A DNA stretch of 15,300 bases from JANXSD01 sp043758125 (lineage in GTDB: Bacteria; Bacteroidota; Bacteroidia; AKYH767-A; OLB10), in contig JAYVOC010000228.1 of the NCBI GenBank assembly GCA_043758125.1, positions 1 through 15,300 of the forward strand, in the 5' to 3' direction. Positions 9,712-14,419 of the stretch are shown in pieces; positions within the stretch are counted from its first letter, which is position 1, and the number at the start of each line of letters is the position of its first letter. The position numbers were made by a program, and so were the translations under genes. Under the pieces are notes generated by a model. That model did no database searches. It saw nothing but the letters and a program-made list of their open reading frames with translations, and had not been told where the DNA came from.

Positions 9712-10105
9712 TACAAACTCTTCTATTTTTATAAAACATAACTGGCCTGGCATTAGCTGGGCTTTGTTTATTTTTATTCTAAGCAGTATTAGTCCGCCAT
9801 CATTCAAGATTCCTGATCTCTTCGATTTATTTGCTCCTGATAAAGTTGTCCATTTTTTCATTTATGCAATACTTGTTATACTTCTCACAAGAGGATTCCG
9901 ACAAATGCCTCCAGGAAGAATTGTTAGAAATCAATTTTCAATCGCATTTTTTTCGTCAGCAATATTTGGTGGACTGATCGAACTTTACCAAGGTTTTTTT
10001 CTAAGTGATAGGACAGGTGATTGGGTCGACTTCCTCGCAAATTGTGTTGGTGCTTCGATAGGCTGGATATCTTTTAAATTATATGATAGCTTGTTCAACA
10101 AATAA
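9704..10105 (+). CDS. VanZ-like small integral membrane protein
   Basis: A 133-aa inner-membrane protein with four predicted membrane helices at about 16-31, 48-62, 78-96 and 109-127. It carries the VanZ-type polar residues: D46-K47-xx-H50 before helix 2, E93-LYQ-G in helix 3, and R103-TGD-W-VD109-xxx-N113 before helix 4. VanZ is named for teicoplanin resistance in enterococci, but most relatives have no established role, and resistance should not be inferred here. The start is GTG 9704, which overlaps the gcvH stop (GTGGTTAA); an in-frame TAG directly precedes it and no later start would keep helix 1, so this start is nearly forced. The 8-base overlap suggests translational coupling to gcvH. 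No clear terminator follows: a run of nine T at 10134-10142 has no stable stem before it. Confidence 0.85.
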   Translation: MVNTNSSIFIKHNWPGISWALFIFILSSISPPSFKIPDLFDLFAPDKVVHFFIYAILVILLTRGFRQMPPGRIVRNQFSIAFFSSAIFGGLIELYQGFFLSDRTGDWVDFLANCVGASIGWISFKLYDSLFNK

Positions 10106-10196
10106 AGCTTTCTTATTAAATTTAGTATGGTCATTTTTTTTTGATGAAGTATTTTATAAAAACACTTAAAATTTTTCGATAAATAAAATTATTGAC

Positions 10197-10236
10197 TGTA
10201 GGTGCTACATTGTTTTCCACCTATTGAAACACAATG
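10197..10236 (+). promoter_or_regulatory. Structured leader with crossing inverted repeats before the histidine kinase
   Basis: Two inverted repeats interleave. TAGGTG at 10199-10204 is complementary to CACCTA at 10218-10223. CATTGTTTTC at 10208-10217 pairs with GAAACACAATG at 10226-10236, ten pairs with one bulged C at 10230. CACCTA lies in the loop of the second stem, so both together would form an H-type pseudoknot, or they are alternatives. A third option is TGTAG/CTACA (10197-10201 with 10205-10209). The block sits 16 bases before a purine-rich Shine-Dalgarno-like site. No known riboswitch is recognised, and it could equally be a DNA operator. Confidence 0.4.
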
Positions 10237-10251
10237 ATTAATTCTGCGTAT

Positions 10252-10259
10252 AAGGAGGG
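10252..10259 (+). promoter_or_regulatory. Shine-Dalgarno-like site with unusually long spacing
   Basis: AAGGAGGG is an almost perfect anti-16S match, unlike the other genes here, which lack one. It ends 15 bases before the ATG at 10275, longer than the usual 5-10. An in-frame ATT at 10269 would be better spaced but is a rare start, so ATG 10275 is kept. Confidence 0.5.
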
Positions 10260-10274
10260 ATTAATAAAATTAAT

Positions 10275-11543
10275 ATGATTGCTCCATCACATCCCGAAAA
10301 CGAATCTACGAGATTAAACAATCTTGTTAATTATCAAATATTGGATACCATTCCAGAAACAGATTTTGATGATATCACTTCCCTAGCTTCAGAAATTTGC
10401 AATACACCGATTAGTTTAATCTCATTGATAGATAAAAATCGTCAATGGTTTAAATCAAATAAAGGGCTTCCCATTTCAGAATCGCCACGAGAAATTGCCT
10501 TTTGTGCACATTCCATAAACCGACCGAATGAAATTATGATTGTTACAGATGCAAGAACAGATTTACGATTTATTGATAATCCATTTGTAATTGGCGATCC
10601 TAAAATTGTTTTTTATGCAGGTGCGCCATTAGTTAGTCCGGAAGGATTCACTTTAGGAACACTGTGTGTAATTGATATCATGCCTCGAATACTTTCTGAA
10701 TTTCAATTAAACGCATTAAAAACGCTCTCGCATCAAATTACAAATCAATTCTCAATTAGAAAAAAGAATCATGAACTTTTATTAGCACAAATAAGTTTAG
10801 AAAAAACAAATGAAGAGCTGAGTAGATTCACACAAGTTGTGGCTCATGACCTCAAATCACCATTACATGCGATTGGATCATCAATAGAAATCTTAAAAAA
10901 TAATGACAACATCTCCGAAAAAAATATTAATGATTTATTAGAAATTGCTAGTAAACGTTGTGTAAGTATGGGACAACTCATCAACGGACTTTTGCAATAT
11001 TCGAATAATGTTGGAATGCAGCTGGAATATGATTTAATAAATTTCGAAGATTTATTCCAGTCGATTTTTCCGATGATAGAAATCCCTGAAAAATTTGTAC
11101 TTACGCTAAATGGTGAACTTCGACGTTTTTATTCCGATGAAGTGATGCTGAAGCAAGTGTTAGTAAATTTAATCACGAACGCAGTAAAATATAATTCAAA
11201 AGCAGAAGGGAGAATAGATGTTGAGATTCAAGAAAAAAATAATGGAATCCAAATTGCAGTAAGTGATAATGGCCCTGGTATACCAAAAGAAAAACAAGAG
11301 TTAGTATTTGAAATATTTAAAACAATTGGTCAGACAGATAGATTTGGGAATAAGGGAAATGGTATTGGGTTAGCAACAGTAAAACGCATTATAACGAATT
11401 TAAATGGTGATATTCATATTGATGATACATACATTAACGGAACAAAATTTATTATTAATTTGCCAGATATCGTATTTGAAAAATACAATGTTCAAGTGAA
11501 AGACGATTCGGAAAATCTGGTAAAAAATAATTCAAAAACTTAA
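10275..11543 (+). CDS. Cytoplasmic GAF-domain sensor histidine kinase (orphan)
   Basis: A 422-aa two-component kinase without signal peptide or membrane segments, so it probably senses an intracellular signal. Residues about 20-165 form a GAF domain (FCAHSI, VTDARTDLRF, GAPLVSPEGFTLGTLCVID), a widespread architecture whose ligand cannot be told from sequence. A short coiled linker (165-185) leads to the HisKA dimerisation domain with phospho-acceptor His191 in VVAHDLKSPLHAI. The ATPase domain follows: N box LVNLITNAVKYN (N298/N302), G1 box DNGPGIP (331-337), F box with F345 and F348, and G2 box GNGIGLA (361-367). All catalytic boxes look intact. No response regulator lies next to it, so its partner is elsewhere. 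About 25 charged residues trail the ATPase fold. The last codons form one arm of a hairpin shared with convergent ilvE. Confidence 0.93.
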   Translation: MIAPSHPENESTRLNNLVNYQILDTIPETDFDDITSLASEICNTPISLISLIDKNRQWFKSNKGLPISESPREIAFCAHSINRPNEIMIVTDARTDLRFIDNPFVIGDPKIVFYAGAPLVSPEGFTLGTLCVIDIMPRILSEFQLNALKTLSHQITNQFSIRKKNHELLLAQISLEKTNEELSRFTQVVAHDLKSPLHAIGSSIEILKNNDNISEKNINDLLEIASKRCVSMGQLINGLLQYSNNVGMQLEYDLINFEDLFQSIFPMIEIPEKFVLTLNGELRRFYSDEVMLKQVLVNLITNAVKYNSKAEGRIDVEIQEKNNGIQIAVSDNGPGIPKEKQELVFEIFKTIGQTDRFGNKGNGIGLATVKRIITNLNGDIHIDDTYINGTKFIINLPDIVFEKYNVQVKDDSENLVKNNSKT

Positions 11544-11554
11544 ATCATTTAAGT
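11534..11554 (-). terminator. Candidate intrinsic terminator for ilvE, inside the kinase 3' end
   Basis: ACTTAAA (11538-11544) and TTTAAGT (11548-11554) form a perfect 7-bp stem. The 3-base loop is the ilvE stop codon itself. On the minus strand the stem runs into TTTTGAATT and then another T run, as a terminator should; the + strand has no T run after it. The stem is all A-T except one pair, so efficiency is doubtful. Confidence 0.45.
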
Positions 11555-12615
11555 AATAAAGTATTCCATTTAAATACATCAATAGCTTTTCCAGATCGTA
11601 TATCTGTTAATCTTTTTTCTAATTGTTTACAAATTGAATTACTAGAATAACTTGGCAAAACAATTTTTTTATTTTTGATAGTAATAGTTGCAATGGGTGC
11701 TGTAATAGCAGCAGTACCTGCACCGAATGCTTCAGTAAGAATTCCCTTTTCGTGTGCTGTAATTAATTCATAAGCAGAAATTTTTCGCTCTTCCACTTTG
11801 AAATTCATAGCACTTGCTAATTGCAACAATGAATCGCGCGTGATACCTCCTAAAATCGTATCCGAAAGTGGTGGAGTAACAATGATATTATCGATCACGA
11901 AAAGTATATTCATAGTTCCCGACTCCTCAATATTTAATTGTTCAGAACCATCCGTCCATAAAACTTGATCGAACCCTTGTTGCCTTGCTAATTGTGTTGG
12001 ATAAAATGATCCTCCGTAATTTCCTGCGCATTTAGCTGCACCCGTTCCACCATGAGCGGCACGCGTAAAAGTATCTTCTACTTTAACATTTAAGGGCTTC
12101 GGATAAAAAGATCCAACAGGACCTGCCATAATAATAAATAAATATTCTTCAGAAATCTTAACGCCAAAACGACCTTCTGATGCGAAAATTAACGGACGGA
12201 TATACAGTGATTTTCCTTCGCCTTCTGGCACCCATGCGTGATCAAGATTTACAAGTGCTTTTATTCCATCTTCGAATAATGAAAATGGTAAAGTAGGCAT
12301 ACTCATTCTGTTTAAAGATTGTTGTAAGCGCTCGTGATGTTTTGTTAATCTAAAGATCGAAATATTTCCATCATCCATTTTAAAAGCTTTCATTCCCTCA
12401 AAAACTGATTGTCCATAATGCAATGCCAATGCTGTTGGCGCTATTGAGATATCAGCGAAAGGAACAATCTTTGGGTCACACCATTCACCGTTTGCATAAC
12501 GCGCAACAAACATGTGATCCGACATGTGTTTTCCAAATTCTAAATTATTAAAATCAACTTCAGAAATTGTACTTTTATTTGTATGTAGAATTGGGATTTC
12601 AGTGGTAAGGTTCAT
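11545..12615 (-). CDS. ilvE: Branched-chain amino acid aminotransferase
   Basis: PLP-dependent fold-type IV transaminase that interconverts Leu, Ile and Val with their 2-oxo acids using glutamate/2-oxoglutarate: the last step of branched-chain synthesis and the first of breakdown. The protein is 356 aa, matching the longer BCAT form. The N-terminal part has SEVDFNNLEFGKHMSDHM and ALHYGQSVFEGMKAF; the Schiff-base lysine is Lys195 in GGTGAAKCAGNYGGS. The cofactor-binding loops follow in EESGTMNILF (230-239), GGITRDSLLQLA (256-267) and GILTEAFGAGTAAI (291-304). ATG 12615 gives a family-like N-terminus. It faces the histidine kinase with one base between the stop codons. The nitroreductase ends 139 bp upstream on the same strand; that gap holds palindromes and a weak -7-like TTACTTTC (12650-12643), so ilvE may have its own promoter. 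Confidence 0.96.
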   Translation of the reverse strand: MNLTTEIPILHTNKSTISEVDFNNLEFGKHMSDHMFVARYANGEWCDPKIVPFADISIAPTALALHYGQSVFEGMKAFKMDDGNISIFRLTKHHERLQQSLNRMSMPTLPFSLFEDGIKALVNLDHAWVPEGEGKSLYIRPLIFASEGRFGVKISEEYLFIIMAGPVGSFYPKPLNVKVEDTFTRAAHGGTGAAKCAGNYGGSFYPTQLARQQGFDQVLWTDGSEQLNIEESGTMNILFVIDNIIVTPPLSDTILGGITRDSLLQLASAMNFKVEERKISAYELITAHEKGILTEAFGAGTAAITAPIATITIKNKKIVLPSYSSNSICKQLEKRLTDIRSGKAIDVFKWNTLLLK

Positions 12616-12676
12616 TTTATTTTTTTGTAAGAATTTTTAATAGAAAGTAATGTATGTTTCTAATAAAAATAAATTT

Positions 12677-12686
12677 GTTGATCAAC
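12677..12686. promoter_or_regulatory. Palindrome GTTGATCAAC upstream of ilvE
   Basis: A perfect 10-bp palindrome 62 bp before the ilvE ATG. Its core TTGATCAA recurs at 13375-13382 in the nitroreductase promoter region and at 13310-13317 just inside that gene. It may be an operator half-site family; the evidence is only recurrence. Confidence 0.25.
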
Positions 12687-12710
12687 TAATGAAATAGTTT
12701 TAAAATAATT

Positions 12711-12728
12711 TACAATTTATAAATTGTA
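12711..12728. repeat. Perfect 18-bp palindrome between nitroreductase and ilvE
   Basis: TACAATTTATAAATTGTA reads the same on both strands. It lies 27 bp past the nitroreductase stop and 96 bp before ilvE. As RNA it could form a 7-bp A-U rich stem with a TATA loop (a weak terminator); as DNA it could be a dimeric regulator site. No T run clearly follows on the minus strand. Confidence 0.4.
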
Positions 12729-12754
12729 TTTGAATCTTGCAAATTATAAATGAA

Positions 12755-13342
12755 TTACATCCATTTAATTTTTTCTTCCAGTGGAATATTTCTAATGCCT
12801 ACTTTGTGTGGTTCATCAGTATTTCCAAGATATAATAATCCCATTACAACATCTTGTTCCCCTAAGTCTAAATAATTTTTCATTGAATGATGATGCGTCA
12901 TTCCTCCAGTATTCCAAATTGCAGCAATGCCATTCGCACTTGCGCCAAGCAATATATTTTGAATGGCCGCAGAAGTAGCAGCAATCTCCTCCAACAATGG
13001 AATTTTAGGATTACTTCCTCTTTTAGTTACCGCAATGATTAGATGAGAAACCTTATCAACTGAATGTTCAAGATTTTCGAATGTTGTAGTTTTTCTGTTT
13101 TCTTCAGAGTTATTTTCCCAATATAATGCAGCATGTTTTTTACCAAAATCCGTTAGAGAATCGCCAGTATAAACAAAGAAAAACCAAGGTTCTGTCCTTC
13201 CATGTGTTGGCGCCCAATTAGCAAGTTCTAATAAATTTTGGATTTCCTGATTTGGAATAATTGCGCCATTCATTGCTGCCGCCTTCACCGTTCTTCTATC
13301 CTTGACCAGTTGATCAAATGATGAAAATGTAATATCTGCCAT
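12755..13342 (-). CDS. Nitroreductase family FMN-dependent oxidoreductase
   Basis: Flavoenzyme of the nitroreductase superfamily, closest in pattern to the compact YdjA-like group, which uses FMN and NAD(P)H to reduce nitro compounds or other electron-poor substrates; the natural substrate cannot be assigned. The protein is 195 aa from ATG 13342. The FMN phosphate-binding RRT motif is at residues 18-20 (KDRRTVKAA), followed by LLELANWAPTHGRTEPWFF, the hallmark APxHG...PW segment. The C-terminal half has ANGIAAIWNTGG and VVMGLLYLGNTDE, the usual flavin-contact and dimer strands. The frame continues upstream to a TTG at 13366, but the candidate promoter overlaps there and the 8 extra residues are not family-like. 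It is divergent from the small secreted protein and upstream of ilvE on the same strand. Confidence 0.9.
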   Translation of the reverse strand: MADITFSSFDQLVKDRRTVKAAAMNGAIIPNQEIQNLLELANWAPTHGRTEPWFFFVYTGDSLTDFGKKHAALYWENNSEENRKTTTFENLEHSVDKVSHLIIAVTKRGSNPKIPLLEEIAATSAAIQNILLGASANGIAAIWNTGGMTHHHSMKNYLDLGEQDVVMGLLYLGNTDEPHKVGIRNIPLEEKIKWM

Positions 13343-13348
13343 AGACTG

Positions 13349-13383
13349 CAAAGATGGAAAAAACAAGATGGAAATTGATCAAA
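13349..13383 (-). promoter_or_regulatory. Candidate promoter for the nitroreductase
   Basis: On the minus strand, TTTG (13383-13380) precedes CATCTTTG (13356-13349) by 23 bases; the latter matches TAnnTTTG at 5 of 6 fixed positions. The ATG at 13342 follows six bases later, so the message would have almost no leader. The palindrome TTGATCAA (13375-13382) overlaps the -33 element. Confidence 0.45.
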
Positions 13384-13394
13384 AATATCTTAAA

Positions 13395-13427
13395 TTTGTT
13401 CCTTAATCTGATAAAATAATAACTTAG
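13395..13427 (+). promoter_or_regulatory. Candidate promoter for the small secreted protein
   Basis: TTTG at 13395-13398, 21 bases, then TAACTTAG at 13420-13427, one base off TAnnTTTG. Transcription would start near 13434, leaving about 15 bases before the ATG at 13450. It sits back to back with the nitroreductase promoter candidate. Confidence 0.45.
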
Positions 13428-13449
13428 TTAAATAAATCAAAACCTCATC

Positions 13450-13926
13450 ATGAAAAAAACAATTAAATCGTTAGTTGCTATCAGCATTCTTTTTTTAACA
13501 ATGTCAGTTCAAAATGCGAAAGCCCAAGAAACTAAAATGGATTCGTGGCCTGAAATGAAAGCCTTTCATGAAGTGATGTCACAAACATTTCATCCAGCAG
13601 AAGAAGGAAATTTTGAACCTATTAAAGCAATGAGTACCGAATTATCGAATAGAGCAACAGCTTGGTTAGAAAGTACACCTCCAAATGGAATGGCTTCTGC
13701 CGATGTAAAAACTCAATTAAAAGCACTTGCGAGTGGATGTGCAAATCTTGACAAAATGATTCATGGTGGAGTAAAGGATGAAGAAATAAAAGCATCACTT
13801 ACAAAATTACATGAACAATTTCATGCAATTGTAGGAGCATGTATGAAAGAAGGTAGTGAAAAAGCAAAAACAAAATCAACAACAGCGCCTAAAAAAACAA
13901 CGGCATCTCCAGCTAAAACTAAATAA
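13450..13926 (+). CDS. Small secreted, probably helical protein of unknown function
   Basis: A 158-aa protein I cannot name. Residues 1-25 are a clear signal peptide (MKKTIK, hydrophobic core, AKA cleavage), so the mature chain starts at Gln26 and is exported to the periplasm or beyond; there is no lipobox and no T9SS sorting tail. The mature part looks all-helical, perhaps a four-helix bundle. Possible metal ligands are His40, His48, His105, His121 and His125 (LHEQFHAIVGAC), with two cysteines, Cys97 and Cys131. It has no CxxCH, so it is not a c-type cytochrome, although the helical layout recalls that group. Residues 138-158 form a Lys/Thr/Ala/Pro-rich, probably disordered tail. Start ATG 13450 is fixed by the signal peptide. 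It has its own promoter candidate and a strong terminator, so it is probably transcribed alone. Confidence 0.85.
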   Translation: MKKTIKSLVAISILFLTMSVQNAKAQETKMDSWPEMKAFHEVMSQTFHPAEEGNFEPIKAMSTELSNRATAWLESTPPNGMASADVKTQLKALASGCANLDKMIHGGVKDEEIKASLTKLHEQFHAIVGACMKEGSEKAKTKSTTAPKKTTASPAKTK

Positions 13927-13947
13927 TATTTTTTTAGTTTTAGTGAT

Positions 13948-13982
13948 AAAAAACGAACCAAGAAATTGGTTCGTTTTTTTTT
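13948..13982 (+). terminator. Strong intrinsic terminator after the small secreted protein
   Basis: CGAACCAA (13954-13961), a GAAA tetraloop (13962-13965) and TTGGTTCG (13966-13973) form a perfect stem, extended by six A-T pairs to 14 bp. It ends in a run of nine T (13974-13982). It starts 21 bp after the stop codon. The A run on the left arm means it could also stop transcripts from the minus strand. Confidence 0.93.
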
Positions 13983-14006
13983 ATGTATTTACTAATCATT
14001 AAACTT

Positions 14007-14053
14007 GAGAACAATCTACAATAACAAACGTGCGGAGGTGGTCAAGCTGAAAT
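14007..14053 (+). repeat. Diverged 47-bp direct repeat, copy A
   Basis: Aligned without gaps to 14165-14211 (offset 158), about 33 of 47 bases agree. The best shared blocks are GAGAA.AATCT, CAAACGTG and GTCAAGC. No target-site duplication or terminal inverted repeat is evident. Confidence 0.5.
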
Positions 14054-14066
14054 AAATTAAAAATTA

Positions 14067-14089
14067 CCCCATAGGGGCCACTATGTGGC
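14067..14089. repeat. Two adjacent GC-rich hairpins
   Basis: CCCC-ATA-GGGG (14067-14077) abuts GCCAC-TAT-GTGGC (14077-14089), sharing one G. An alternative stem pairs CCCCATAG with CTATGTGG (one mismatch), so the block can refold. It is a GC-rich island in very AT-rich surroundings. No T run follows on the + strand. Confidence 0.5.
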
Positions 14090-14164
14090 GAATTACGAAT
14101 TTAAAATTACGTTAGGTAAATGAAAAATTTATAGCTATCCCACATATTTCTAACTTTATATTTA

Positions 14165-14211
14165 GAGAAAAATCTTCGATAGCAAACGTGTAGCTGAAGT
14201 CAAGCGTAATC
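14165..14211 (+). repeat. Diverged 47-bp direct repeat, copy B
   Basis: Second copy of the element at 14007-14053, about 70% identical by eye. It ends next to the CGATAGCTATCG palindrome, which copy A lacks. Confidence 0.5.
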
Positions 14212-14213
14212 CA

Positions 14214-14225
14214 CGATAGCTATCG
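14214..14225. repeat. Perfect palindrome CGATAGCTATCG
   Basis: A 12-bp perfect palindrome followed by GGGAC. Related fragments lie at 14131-14139 (ATAGCTATC) and 14177-14183 (CGATAGC). From memory, (CC)CGATAGCTATCGGG-type palindromes recur in intergenic DNA of many Bacteroidota; this was not checked here. Confidence 0.55.
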
Positions 14226-14419
14226 GGACGAACTACAATCTAAATCGAAAGACAAAAAACTCAATTGTTCAAAAACTGCTTTAAAAAAACGAGATGAAAA
14301 ATAATAAAATTTGAGTACAAACTCCAAGGCAAGTTAAGTTAATTGTGGATTGCTTTGGTGAGCCGTGATTTTATTAATTGCACTTTTAACATGGATTCTG
14401 ATTTTAAAAATCGGTTATT

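Larger units (their letters stand above)
13983..14419. other. Gene-free stretch with degenerate repeats and palindromes
   Basis: No frame longer than about 13 codons starts here on the + strand, and I see no RNA gene. The stretch holds a diverged 47-bp direct repeat, a pair of adjacent hairpins, two copies of AATTACG 14 bp apart (14091-14097, 14105-14111) and three copies of an ATAGC/GATAGCTATC theme. It looks like an intergenic repeat island or the decayed remains of one. It lies between a gene closed by a strong terminator and a convergent gene, so it probably holds no promoter for either. GATTTT/AAAATC at 14400-14412, next to the right-hand gene's stop, is a weak stem without a T run. Confidence 0.6.

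Noticed and set aside
9704..10105. Glycopeptide (teicoplanin) resistance gene
   Set aside because: Only general VanZ-like topology and polar residues are shared, there are no other van genes, and the gcvH neighbourhood points to a housekeeping paralog.
10134..10142. T9 run after the VanZ-like gene as an intrinsic terminator
   Set aside because: Only a 5-bp A-T stem lies upstream and it is about 16 bases away, so no real hairpin precedes the run.
10197..10259. preQ1 riboswitch before the histidine kinase
   Set aside because: The pseudoknot-like layout invites it, but the A-rich tail and conserved core of preQ1 aptamers are absent and the downstream gene is not queuosine-related.
13343..13366. 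TTG start for the nitroreductase at 13366
   Set aside because: ATG 13342 gives a family-like N-terminus, and the -7 element CATCTTTG would lie inside the extension.
13450..13926. Cytochrome c' or other heme protein
   Set aside because: No CxxCH heme-attachment motif is present; the two cysteines are 34 residues apart.
14007..14225. CRISPR array or insertion sequence in the gene-free stretch
   Set aside because: Only two diverged repeat copies with no regular spacers, and no transposase or terminal inverted repeats.
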